Shown here piece after piece: positions 35,201 to 43,261 of a stretch of DNA of 64,000 nt. A program made the position numbers and the translations under genes. Source of the DNA: Prevotella veroralis DSM 19559 = JCM 6290. Its GTDB lineage: Bacteria; Bacteroidota; Bacteroidia; Bacteroidales; Bacteroidaceae. The DNA is taken from the NCBI RefSeq assembly GCF_000377625.1, contig NZ_KB898329.1:1-64000 (forward strand), in the 5' to 3' direction. Within the stretch, counting starts at the first letter, position 1. Each line of letters starts with the position of its first letter. Below the pieces are notes generated by a model. The model worked only from the letters and a program-made list of their open reading frames with translations. It did not search any database and was not told the DNA's origin.

Positions 35201-36934
35201 TTATACTTCAGCAGGTTCATCGTCCGTAGCCTTGAAGTTAGCAAGGTCTGATGGGTCGAATGACTTGATGTAAGAAGCATGACCAATCACCTCTTCCTCT
35301 GCCATGCGAACGAATACATTAGCCGACTTCTTGAATAACTCTGGTGCCTTAGAAGCATCTTCTATCAAGAGTAGCGAACCGATGATATCGGCTGTCATAT
35401 TGTACAGACGGCGAGCAAGGAAGTCGTGGATATCTTGGTTATCGTAAGCATTTACCCTCTCGATTGACTCCTCGTAAAGCTCAACGAGACGGGCAACACG
35501 ATCGCGCAAAGCCTTCATGCAGTCGCAAGCGAGTTCACCCTCGAGCATCTCCTTCATGATAGAAAGGTAGGTGCCGTTGGTGATGTAACGAATAGCAGCT
35601 ACTACCTGGAGTTGCGTTGTACCCTCATAGATAGAGAAGATACGCGCATCGCGATACAAGCGTTGGCACTTGTACTCCATGATGAAGCCGGAGCCTCCAT
35701 GGATAGAGATAGCGTCGTAAGCAGTCTGGTTAGCGTATTCAGAGTTGATACCCTTGGCTAGCGGAGTGAAAGCGTCAGCCAGTCTTGTGTACTTCTTCAT
35801 CTCTTGACGCTCCTCTGGAGTGAGCTTCTGGTCACGAGCAATATCCTCCAATGCCTTGTAGATATCAACGTAACGAGCCGTCTGATACAATAGCGAACGA
35901 CCTGCGTCAAGCTTCGCTTTCATGCGAGAGAGTATATCGTAAACCGCAGGGAAAGTGATAATCTTCTTGCCGAATTGCGCACGTTCCTTTGCGTATGCCA
36001 ATCCCTCGTTGTAAGCCTCTTGCTCAAGACCCACCGACTGAGCGGCTATGCCGAGTCGAGCACCATTCATCAATGCCATAACGTATTTGATGAGTCCCAT
36101 GCGTGTGTTGCCACATAGTTCTGCTTTTGCATTCTTGTAAACAAGCTCGCAAGTAGGCGAACCATGTATACCGAGCTTGTTCTCGATGTGACGCACATCA
36201 ACGCCTCCATTGCGCTTATCGTATATGAACATAGACAAGCCACGTCCGTCTCGTGTGCCCTCTTCTGATCTGGCGAGGACGAGGTGGATATCAGAATCAC
36301 CATTGGTAATGAATCGCTTCACACCATTCAGTCGCCAGCAGTTCTCCTTCTCATCGAAGGTAGCCTTGAGCATAACGCGCTGGAGGTCGGAACCAGCATC
36401 TGGTTCGGTGAGGTCCATTGACATGGTTTCACCTGCACAAATGCGTGGGATATAGCGTTGGCGTTGGTCGTCATTACCGAACTCGTAGAGCGTGTCAATA
36501 CATGACTGCAATGACCAAATGTTTTGGAAGCCAGCATCAGCAGCTGCAATAAGCTCTGATAACATAGAGAATACGACGTTAGGAAGGTTCAAGCCACCAT
36601 ATTGGCGTGGCATTGATACGCCCCATAAACCAGCTTGACGAGTGGCTTGGATGTTCTCAAGCGTCTTACTTGCATAGTGCATGCGGTTATCAATGAGGTG
36701 TGGACCTTCTTGATCGACAGCTTCAGAGTTGGGTGCGATGATGTTTGCTGTAATGTCTCCCGTAATATCAAGGATACGCTTGTAATTCTCAATAGCGTCC
36801 TCGTAGTTTACTGGTGCATCAGCGTGTGTAGCGGCATCAGCGTAGTTACGCTCCTTCAATTCTACAATGCGTTTCATCAATGGATGATTCAAGTGAAACG
36901 CTATCTCTGGGTGGTCAGTATAATAATTTGCCAT
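35201..36934 (-). CDS. acyl-CoA dehydrogenase
   Basis: A 577-residue FAD enzyme, longer than the roughly 380-residue short-chain type and similar to the long form with an extra C-terminal helical domain. Family motifs include DLTEPDAGSDLQ in the middle domain, RFITNGDSDIHLVLAR, GARLGIAAQSVGLEQEA and the C-terminal AISIHGGSGFIMEYKCQRLY followed by RIFSIYEGTTQLQ. It oxidises an acyl-CoA at the alpha-beta bond and passes electrons to EtfAB, whose genes lie upstream on the same strand. In an anaerobe the complex may run in the reducing or bifurcating direction. The operon is interrupted by a DUF559 gene between etfA and this gene. Confidence 0.93.
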   Translation of the reverse strand: MANYYTDHPEIAFHLNHPLMKRIVELKERNYADAATHADAPVNYEDAIENYKRILDITGDITANIIAPNSEAVDQEGPHLIDNRMHYASKTLENIQATRQAGLWGVSMPRQYGGLNLPNVVFSMLSELIAAADAGFQNIWSLQSCIDTLYEFGNDDQRQRYIPRICAGETMSMDLTEPDAGSDLQRVMLKATFDEKENCWRLNGVKRFITNGDSDIHLVLARSEEGTRDGRGLSMFIYDKRNGGVDVRHIENKLGIHGSPTCELVYKNAKAELCGNTRMGLIKYVMALMNGARLGIAAQSVGLEQEAYNEGLAYAKERAQFGKKIITFPAVYDILSRMKAKLDAGRSLLYQTARYVDIYKALEDIARDQKLTPEERQEMKKYTRLADAFTPLAKGINSEYANQTAYDAISIHGGSGFIMEYKCQRLYRDARIFSIYEGTTQLQVVAAIRYITNGTYLSIMKEMLEGELACDCMKALRDRVARLVELYEESIERVNAYDNQDIHDFLARRLYNMTADIIGSLLLIEDASKAPELFKKSANVFVRMAEEEVIGHASYIKSFDPSDLANFKATDDEPAEV

Positions 36935-36947
36935 ATTAAAAGTGTAG

Positions 36948-36993
36948 CGGCCCCTCCCCCTTTCCCCTCCCCCAAAGGGAGGGGAGTAGAATG
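36948..36993. repeat. left inverted repeat framing the DUF559 gene
   Basis: About 46 bases beginning CGGCCCCTCCCCC and ending GGGAGGGGAGTAGAATG, including a hairpin CCCCTCCC-loop-GGGAGGGG at about 36965-36985. It is nearly the reverse complement of 37501-37545 and lies 13 bases from the acyl-CoA dehydrogenase start codon. Confidence 0.85.
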
Positions 36994-37021
36994 TTCTGTT
37001 CCTGGTGGTTAGGGGTCTTCT

Positions 37022-37420
37022 TTATTCTTTGTTTATAAAATCGTTTATTTGTTCAGTGACGTTATCAAGTTCCGTGCAAATCTCATCATTCGTGAATCTA
37101 AGTACGTTGAATCCCATGTCGTTGAGGCATTCTGTCCTCATCGCATCATCTATCATTTGCTGAGATTCATTATGATAAGCTCCATCAACCTCTATAACCA
37201 AGTTGTGAGAAAGACATACGAAGTCGACAATAAAGTCGCCGATCGGGTGTTGTCTTCTGAAGTGGCAATCACCCCTCATACCTCTTAGCTCGTTCCAAAG
37301 GATACTCTCTGCAAGCGTCATCTCCTTTCGATTCTCCTTTGCATAGTCCTTCAAGATATGATACCTGTCAGGTGATGAGGTTTCATAACCCAACTTCTTC
37401 TTTCTCCTGTCCTCGCTCAT
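37022..37420 (-). CDS. DUF559 (Vsr-like) endonuclease-domain protein
   Basis: A 132-residue protein of the DUF559 family, related to very-short-patch-repair and restriction-endonuclease folds. Residues EMTLAESILWNELRG (33-47) form the helix that opens the domain. The core is GDFIVDFVCL followed by NLVIEVDGAYH, with candidate metal ligands D62, D66, E77, D79 and H83. The length is normal for stand-alone members. The gene is inserted inside the etfB-etfA-acyl-CoA dehydrogenase operon and framed by ~45-bp inverted REP-like repeats at 36948-36993 and 37501-37545, which makes it look like a small mobile cassette. The function is unknown; DNA nicking is inferred from the fold. Confidence 0.88.
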   Translation of the reverse strand: MSEDRRKKKLGYETSSPDRYHILKDYAKENRKEMTLAESILWNELRGMRGDCHFRRQHPIGDFIVDFVCLSHNLVIEVDGAYHNESQQMIDDAMRTECLNDMGFNVLRFTNDEICTELDNVTEQINDFINKE

Positions 37421-37500
37421 GGTTGATTGCGTGTCAGCCTATAACGTCTTCTGAATATAAGTAGAATAGTCCTCTTCTGTCCTTTCAATATCCCTCTGTA

Positions 37501-37545
37501 CATTTCACTCCCCTCCCTCTTGGGGAGGGGTCGGGGGAGGGGCCG
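37501..37545. repeat. right inverted repeat framing the DUF559 gene
   Basis: The reverse complement of the left repeat with a few differences: CATTTCACTCCCCTCCC at the inner side, GGGGGAGGGGCCG at the outer side. It abuts the etfA stop codon (37546) exactly. Confidence 0.85.
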
Positions 37546-38568
37546 TTATTTACTATTCTGCTTATAATACTTTATCAACTTAGGCACCACCTCCTCAACT
37601 GTTCCATTGATGACATAGTCGGCAATGGCATTGATGGGGGCGTCTGGGTCGTTGTTAATAGATATGATGATACCGCTGTCCTGCATTCCTGCAATGTGTT
37701 GAATCTGTCCGGAGATACCACAAGCGATGTACACTTTAGGGTGAACGGTTACACCTGTCTGCCCAATCTGGCGATCGTGGTCTACCCAACCAGCATCAAC
37801 AGCAGCACGACTAGCACCAACCTCACCATGAAGTTCCTTTGCGAGCTTGAATAGCAAGTCGAAACCTTCCTTTGAGCCGACACCATATCCACCAGCAACA
37901 ACGATAGGAGAACCCTTCAAGTTGTTCTGTGCTGGTTCGACATGGCGGTCGATAACCTTCACAACATAGTCTACTTCGGGCACATATTTAGCAACATCTG
38001 GATAGACAACCTCATTCTTTGCCTTACCCTCATAGAGTGCTTTCTGCATTACACCAGAACGAACCGTTGCCATCTGTGGACGGTGATCTGGGTTGACAAT
38101 CGTCGCTACGATGTTACCACCGAAGGCAGGGCGAATCTGATAAAGCAGATTCTCATAATGCTTGCCAGCTTTCTTGTCATCGTAGTCACCAATCTCTAGT
38201 TGTGTACAATCGGCAGTCAGACCACTAGTCAATGATGATGATACACGAGGACCGAGGTCACGACCAATCACCGTTGCACCCATCAAACAAATCTGTGGTT
38301 TCTCCTCTTTGAAGAGATTAACAAGGATGTCTGTGTGTGGTGCAGATGTGTAAGGGAATAGTCCCTCACCATCAAAGACAAAGAGCTTGTCTACTCCGTA
38401 AGGCAGAATCTGGTCTTCCACCTTCCCCTTAATACCACTACCAGCAACAATGGCATGTAACTCAACACCCAATTCATTAGCGAGCTTACGACCCTTAGTC
38501 AATAGCTCCTGCGAAACCTCCTGTACGGTGGTCTCTTCTATTTCGCAATATACAAATACGTTGTTCAT
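37546..38568 (-). CDS. etfA: electron transfer flavoprotein alpha subunit
   Basis: A 340-residue protein. The N-terminal domain begins NNVFVYCEIEETTVQEVSQE, and the C-terminal FAD-binding domain contains the ETF-alpha signature from VGASRAAVDAGW through QIGQTGVTVHPKVYIACGIS to INNDPDAPINAIADYVI. EtfA binds FAD and, with EtfB, accepts electrons from acyl-CoA dehydrogenase. It lies five bases after etfB on the same transcript. The stop codon directly touches the inverted repeat of the DUF559 cassette, suggesting the cassette inserted at the end of the gene without damaging it. Confidence 0.96.
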   Translation of the reverse strand: MNNVFVYCEIEETTVQEVSQELLTKGRKLANELGVELHAIVAGSGIKGKVEDQILPYGVDKLFVFDGEGLFPYTSAPHTDILVNLFKEEKPQICLMGATVIGRDLGPRVSSSLTSGLTADCTQLEIGDYDDKKAGKHYENLLYQIRPAFGGNIVATIVNPDHRPQMATVRSGVMQKALYEGKAKNEVVYPDVAKYVPEVDYVVKVIDRHVEPAQNNLKGSPIVVAGGYGVGSKEGFDLLFKLAKELHGEVGASRAAVDAGWVDHDRQIGQTGVTVHPKVYIACGISGQIQHIAGMQDSGIIISINNDPDAPINAIADYVINGTVEEVVPKLIKYYKQNSK

Positions 38569-38573
38569 AGGTC

Positions 38574-39443
38574 TTACCCAATTATCTTCTCTCCTAATAG
38601 TTCCTTAACAAGTCCTTCAATATCCTCATCAGAGCCTGTTAGCGTCTGACTCTCCTTAGCTTGAAAGACAATGTTCTGCACTGCTTTCACCTTTGTTGGC
38701 GAACCGCTAAGACCGCATTGAGCTTCGTCTCCATCAACGTCAGCAACTGACCATTGATTCAAAGTGAGGTAAGGACGCTCTTCGTAGAGGTTAACCCAAG
38801 GCTCATTACCCTTGCGCTCCATAGGACATGTAGCGTATTTGTACTTCATAACGAGCTTAGCATTACAGGGGCGAGCAGGGGCTGCAGAACCATTAACAGT
38901 AATCAGCACTGGCAATGGGGCTACGACCGTCTCAACACCACCATCAATATGACGGCGAATAGTTGCCTTTCCGTCTTCAACCTTTAGAATCTCTTCAGCG
39001 TAAGTAACCTGATTAAGACCTAACTTCTGTGCAACCTGTGGACCCACCTGTGCCGTATCGCCATCAATAGCTTGACGACCACCAATGATAATGTCTACAT
39101 CCCCAATCTTCTTTACGGCAGTAGCCAAAGCGTAAGAGGTAGCCAAGGTGTCGGCACCAGCAAACTTGCGATCGGTAAGTAACCAACCGGTATCTGCACC
39201 ACGATAAAGTCCTTGTCGGATAATTTCTCCAGCACGTGGAGGACCCATAGTCAAAATACCAACAGAGGCATCTGGGTCTTGATCCTTCAGTCGTAAGGCC
39301 TGCTCTAAAGCGTTTAGGTCTTCTGGGTTGAAGATCGCTGGCAGTGCTGCACGATTCACCGTGCCCTCAGCTGTCATCGCATCTTTACCCACGTTTCTTG
39401 TGTCTGGTACCTGCTTAGCAAGTACAACGATTTTCAAACTCAT
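38574..39443 (-). CDS. etfB: electron transfer flavoprotein beta subunit
   Basis: A 289-residue protein beginning MSLKIVVLAKQVPDTRNVGK, with NPEDLNALEQALRLKD and DIIIGGRQAIDGDTAQVGPQ, the nucleotide-binding features of EtfB. The length is slightly above the 250-260 typical of mitochondrial-type forms, as in anaerobe ETFs. It heads the etfB-etfA-acyl-CoA dehydrogenase operon, driven by a complete promoter at 39489-39519, and forms the heterodimer with EtfA that carries electrons for the dehydrogenase. Confidence 0.95.
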   Translation of the reverse strand: MSLKIVVLAKQVPDTRNVGKDAMTAEGTVNRAALPAIFNPEDLNALEQALRLKDQDPDASVGILTMGPPRAGEIIRQGLYRGADTGWLLTDRKFAGADTLATSYALATAVKKIGDVDIIIGGRQAIDGDTAQVGPQVAQKLGLNQVTYAEEILKVEDGKATIRRHIDGGVETVVAPLPVLITVNGSAAPARPCNAKLVMKYKYATCPMERKGNEPWVNLYEERPYLTLNQWSVADVDGDEAQCGLSGSPTKVKAVQNIVFQAKESQTLTGSDEDIEGLVKELLGEKIIG

Positions 39444-39488
39444 AGATATAAATGTGTGATTTAGAATTTCTTATTACGTGAGTGATGG

Positions 39489-39519
39489 CAAAAGTACGTT
39501 TTTTTTAGAATATAAGCAA
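39489..39519 (-). promoter_or_regulatory. promoter of the etfBA/acyl-CoA dehydrogenase operon
   Basis: On the minus strand TTG (39519-39517), a 20-base spacer and TACTTTTG (39496-39489) lie 46 bases upstream of the etfB start. The rest of the 537-bp divergent gap holds the repeat array at 39758 and the nuclease promoter; 39520-39757 shows nothing recognisable. Confidence 0.8.
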
Positions 39520-39757
39520 ATAAAACTTCTAAAAACATCGAGCCTTGAAACCCTACTCAAAAGTACATAATAGAGTAAAAATAAGTCTCCTTCAGATAAT
39601 GAAATGTACTTTTAAGACGGAGTAGTTGATGGGTCTCATATTTTAAGTAACATGTTCTAAAGACAAAGTAATATAGGTGCATGATATTATAAGTAATATG
39701 TGTTCCAACCATCGTTACCATTGTTACATTCCACCATATAGTTATCATCCTTTCGTA

Positions 39758-39849
39758 CTTTAACTTAAAGTAGCAAAGGACATAAACTTAGACGTCTCGA
39801 GGACTTTAACTTAAAGTACGAAGAGGGTTCAACTTAAAAGAAGAAAATA
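39758..39849. repeat. 23-bp tandem repeat array, degenerate
   Basis: Four 23-bp units begin at 39758, 39781, 39804 and 39827. Units 1 and 3 carry the dyad CTTTAACTTAAAG; unit 2 is mutated and unit 4 partly decayed. It lies in the divergent gap between etfB and the nuclease gene. Confidence 0.72.
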
Positions 39850-39938
39850 GGATAAGTTACATTTCAATGAAGAGAAGATAAGGGGAGAAGGACAGCTGTT
39901 AATTAGGTGAAAAGGAGTGTGATGTAATAAGAATATTG

Positions 39939-39946
39939 TATCTTTG
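39939..39946 (+). promoter_or_regulatory. promoter -7 element of the nuclease/helicase unit
   Basis: TATCTTTG followed by C, 34 bases before the ATG at 39981. No clear TTG -33 element. Confidence 0.55.
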
Positions 39947-39980
39947 CCGTTCTAATAGATGATTATAACATAAGGAAACG

Positions 39981-40871
39981 ATGAAACATATATTTGTGAA
40001 AAGCTATATCTTCGCCTTATCATTGCTGGCTATTGCTTGTCAGTCGGGCAAAGGAAGAGTTAGTTTAGCAGCTTTGGAGCACTCTTTCAAAGATGTTCAA
40101 AGTATAGAGCAAGCGGATAAGAACAATGCGAATGAAGATAATGCAACAGAAGAAGGGACGAGTTCTTCCGCTAATGTTGAGGCTAAGAACGGATTAGAAA
40201 TGCCGCAGGGGAAGGCGGGAGTTCCATCTCTTTTGCTTTATCGAGAAGGCTACACCACATCCTATAATATAGATATGAAGACACCGAACTGGGTGGCATG
40301 GCACCTCACTGCTAATCATGTTGATGGTGCAGTAAAGCGTAATGGTGTGCAGTTCCATGCAGATGATGATGTGCCAGAACCTCGTGTGGATACTTACGAT
40401 TATATGCGTTCAGGCTATGACCGAGGGCACATGTGTCCTGCTGGTGACAATCGATGGAGTGAGACGGCGATGGAACAAAGTTTCTTGATGACAAATGTTT
40501 GTCCGCAAGATCATGCTTTAAATAGTGGGTTATGGAATTCAATAGAAGAGCAATGTCGCACGTGGGCGAAGCTGTATGGCGATGTCTTTATTGTTTGCGG
40601 ACCGATCTATTTCAAGCAGCCACATAAGCGTATTGGTATTAATAAGGTGCAGGTACCTGAAGCCTTCTATAAGGTTATCTTGCGGTTGAAGCCTACTCCA
40701 AAAGCAATTGGATTCGTTTGTCGTAACACATCGGCTAAGGGACATAAGAAGATGGAGTATGTAAATACGGTTGATGATGTGGAGCGTATAACTGGGATAG
40801 ACTTCTTTCCAAAGTTGCCCGACGATGTTGAGCAGCGTGTAGAACGCCAAGCCGACCTATCAGAGTGGTAA
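39981..40871 (+). CDS. DNA/RNA non-specific endonuclease, lipoprotein
   Basis: A 296-residue exported nuclease of the beta-beta-alpha-metal (NUC/Serratia nuclease) family. The N-terminus has a lipobox LAIAC with Cys20, so the enzyme should be membrane-anchored. A low-complexity acidic linker (about 35-70) precedes the catalytic domain. The motif DRGHMCPAGDN at 147-157 supplies the general-base histidine H150, and CPQDHALNSGLWNSIEEQCR contains the metal-binding asparagine region. Nucleotide scavenging or degradation of host extracellular DNA is the likely role. The helicase gene follows after 17 bases. Confidence 0.92.
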   Translation: MKHIFVKSYIFALSLLAIACQSGKGRVSLAALEHSFKDVQSIEQADKNNANEDNATEEGTSSSANVEAKNGLEMPQGKAGVPSLLLYREGYTTSYNIDMKTPNWVAWHLTANHVDGAVKRNGVQFHADDDVPEPRVDTYDYMRSGYDRGHMCPAGDNRWSETAMEQSFLMTNVCPQDHALNSGLWNSIEEQCRTWAKLYGDVFIVCGPIYFKQPHKRIGINKVQVPEAFYKVILRLKPTPKAIGFVCRNTSAKGHKKMEYVNTVDDVERITGIDFFPKLPDDVEQRVERQADLSEW

Positions 40872-40888
40872 TATAAAAGGTAAGACAC

Positions 40889-42304
40889 ATGTATGATAGT
40901 TTAATGTATCAAATACTTCGTAATTTTCCGTTCGATCCAACCGCCGACCAGATGCATGCTCTTGATATCTTCGAACGCTTCATAACCGATAGCGATGAGC
41001 GTTGTGTGATGATACTCCGAGGTAGTGCTGGTACGGGCAAAACCTCCTTAGCAAGTGTTATTGTGCGCACGCTCTTAGACTTGCAATACAAGATAAGCCT
41101 TCTCGCACCCACTGGTCGTGCAGCAAAAGTATTCTCTTTAAACTCTGGTCAACCTGCTGCTACCATTCATCGAAGTATCTATCGAGAGCGAACGTTCGCT
41201 GGATTGGATGGAAAGTTCAACCTTAATGCGAATCTCTATCGTAATCGTTTGTTCATGATAGACGAAGCCTCAATGATAAGTCTAACCTCCGTGAACTCCA
41301 CCTTTGGGAGTGGTTGCTTGTTAGACGACCTCATTCAGTTTGTTTATAACGAACGCAACTGCCGAATGTTGCTGATTGGTGATAAGGCGCAGTTGCCCCC
41401 TGTGGGTGAAGCCGAGAGCCCCGCCTTACGTACTGATGTGTTAGCTGCTTATGGCTTGAAGGTCTATGAGTGTGATTTGAATGAAGTTCTCCGTCAGAGC
41501 CAAGACTCTGGTATCCTTTATAATGCTACTATCATTCGGCAAATGATTACCCACGACCAAGCAACAGCACTACCCAAGATTCGCTTCAAAGGCTTTGCCG
41601 ACATCTCGATCGTACCTGGCGATGAACTCATAGAGAGCCTTTCAACGAGTTATGCAGACGTAGGAATAGATGAAACCATGGTTATCACACGATCGAATAA
41701 GCGTGCCAATATCTTCAATCAGGGTATTCGTAATATGGTATTAGGGCGTGAAGAGGAATTGACAACGGGCGATATGTTGATGGTGGTGAAGAATAAGTAT
41801 AAAGAGAAACAAGCGGAAGGTCTTTCCTTCATAGCCAATGGCGACCGTGCTATCGTGCGTAGTGTTCGCAATGTGCGGGAGCTTTATGGGTTCCGTTTTG
41901 CCGATGTTACCTTATCATTCCCCGATTACGACAATACCGAGGAGGATATGATCGTCATCCTTGATACGCTCACAACGGAAGCACCAGCACTAACGCACGA
42001 ACAGAACGAACAACTCTTTCAACAAGTACTGGCAGATTATGCCGACGTGCCACTGAAGTCTGATCGTATGAAGAAGATACGTGAGGATGATTATTACAAC
42101 GCTTTGCAAGTGAAGTTCGGATATGCTATTACCTGTCATAAAGCACAAGGTGGGCAGTGGGCGCACATCTATCTTGACCAAGGCTATATGACTGATGAGA
42201 TGCTAACTCCCGACTATATCCACTGGCTCTATACAGCATTCACCCGTGCCACGGAGCACCTTTATCTCGTTAATTGGCCGAAGACACAGGTGGAGGAAGC
42301 GTAA
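40889..42304 (+). CDS. RecD-like superfamily 1 DNA helicase
   Basis: A 471-residue helicase. Walker A is GSAGTGKT (45-52), motif Ia LLAPTGRAAKVF, Walker B FMIDEASM with D125-E126, motif III IGDKAQLPPVG, and near the C-terminus YAITCHKAQGGQW and YTAFTRATEHLYLV, the order of RecD/Dda-type SF1B helicases. It lacks the long N-terminal domain of RecD2, so it is a short stand-alone form common in Bacteroidetes. Its role is probably DNA repair or replication fork processing. It may be co-transcribed with the nuclease gene 17 bases upstream. Confidence 0.9.
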   Translation: MYDSLMYQILRNFPFDPTADQMHALDIFERFITDSDERCVMILRGSAGTGKTSLASVIVRTLLDLQYKISLLAPTGRAAKVFSLNSGQPAATIHRSIYRERTFAGLDGKFNLNANLYRNRLFMIDEASMISLTSVNSTFGSGCLLDDLIQFVYNERNCRMLLIGDKAQLPPVGEAESPALRTDVLAAYGLKVYECDLNEVLRQSQDSGILYNATIIRQMITHDQATALPKIRFKGFADISIVPGDELIESLSTSYADVGIDETMVITRSNKRANIFNQGIRNMVLGREEELTTGDMLMVVKNKYKEKQAEGLSFIANGDRAIVRSVRNVRELYGFRFADVTLSFPDYDNTEEDMIVILDTLTTEAPALTHEQNEQLFQQVLADYADVPLKSDRMKKIREDDYYNALQVKFGYAITCHKAQGGQWAHIYLDQGYMTDEMLTPDYIHWLYTAFTRATEHLYLVNWPKTQVEEA

Positions 42305-42481
42305 GATTAGTGCGAAAGAGAGGGAGTATTTGTAGGTTTTATTTGTACGTATAAGCCTGTTTGACACTTGCAGATACACATAATCATGGAAGTTAAAGAG
42401 TGCCTCTACTTGTATATTCAAGTAAGTCGTCCATTCTTTAACTTCCTTGTTATGTATGGTTAGAGCCCCTTTATTTAACAG

Positions 42482-42591
42482 GTTTGACCAATCTTTCTCA
42501 TACGTTTGCGAATCGTTTTCCACCTGTTTCAGCATTATTTATCACCTGTTCCCCATTTCTTTCTGACGTGTTGCGCATCATTTACACACGC
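42482..42591. repeat. degenerate 22-bp periodic array (GTT phased)
   Basis: GTT begins at 42482, 42504, 42526, 42548 and 42570, exactly 22 bases apart, while the rest of each unit is strongly diverged (T-rich middle, CACCT or similar end). It leads into the conserved array at 42603 with a half-period shift. Confidence 0.55.
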
Positions 42592-42602
42592 ACATAAAGT
42601 TA

Positions 42603-42690
42603 GTTTCATCGTGAAGAGACACTGGTTTCATTGTGAAGAGACACTGGTTTCATCATGATGAGACACTAGTTTCATCACGATGAGACTAAT
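42603..42690. repeat. 22-bp tandem repeat array, 4 units
   Basis: Units at 42603, 42625, 42647 and 42669 with consensus GTTTCATCGTGAAGAGACAC plus two bases. Units 1 and 2 differ at one base; the later units carry CATGATGAG or CACGATGAG. GTTTCA and TGAAGAGAC form an imperfect dyad. It lies between the convergent helicase and lpxB genes. Confidence 0.88.
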
Positions 42691-42874
42691 AAAAGATATA
42701 GATGAAAAAGACACAAGACGCATGGGAAAGGGACTGGAAGATAGGGAGAAAGAATGCGGAAGCCTATTAGACAAGGAGTGCAAACAGGTCATCTTATTGA
42801 GCAAAGAACCCTTTAAGAAATCTACGCCAGCTTCCTATTGCCTCCTTAGATGAGTGGATATATCCCCTAAACAA

Positions 42875-43245
42875 TGCAAAGAAATAGGGATAGACGTCCT
42901 TGTCCGGAAACCCCACCCATCCTCTCCAGAGGGGGAGGAGTGCCTAATGGAAGCTAATCTGGATAGGTTTCTTTCTATTCAAGTGGCACCAAAAAGTAGG
43001 GACAGACGCCCTCGTCTGTCCGCATAAGAAGGGGAGTTTGTTACGAATTAGATGCGATTTGGCGGACAGACGAGGGCGTCTGTCCCTACTTTTTGGTACT
43101 ATCTATATTCAAAGAGACGCCTATCTCCGTGGGAGAAGGGCGTCTCTTTGATGTGAGAAGAGGCTTTCTTCATGGCAAGAAGGGCGTCTCTTCATTTGCA
43201 CCTGCTTGTTCGTTGCTAACGAGGCATTGCTGCGTTACACTTGAA
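42875..43245. repeat. composite intergenic repeat, third locus
   Basis: This occupies the right part of the 957-bp gap between the helicase and lpxB genes. A decayed half core and C-rich REP (about 42875-42980) precede a full core at 42989-43096 with ends CCAAAAAGTA/TACTTTTTGG and hairpins GGACAGACG-loop-CGTCTGTCC. Nested inverted segments (AAGAGACGCC...GGGCGTCTCTT) follow at 43105-43195, then a TTCGTTGCTAACGAGGCATT end. The half-core/REP/core order is the same as at 28613-28875, but the core interior is shorter. The stretch 42691-42874 shows nothing recognisable. Confidence 0.8.
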
Positions 43246-43261
43246 ACTCATTGCTACTTTG

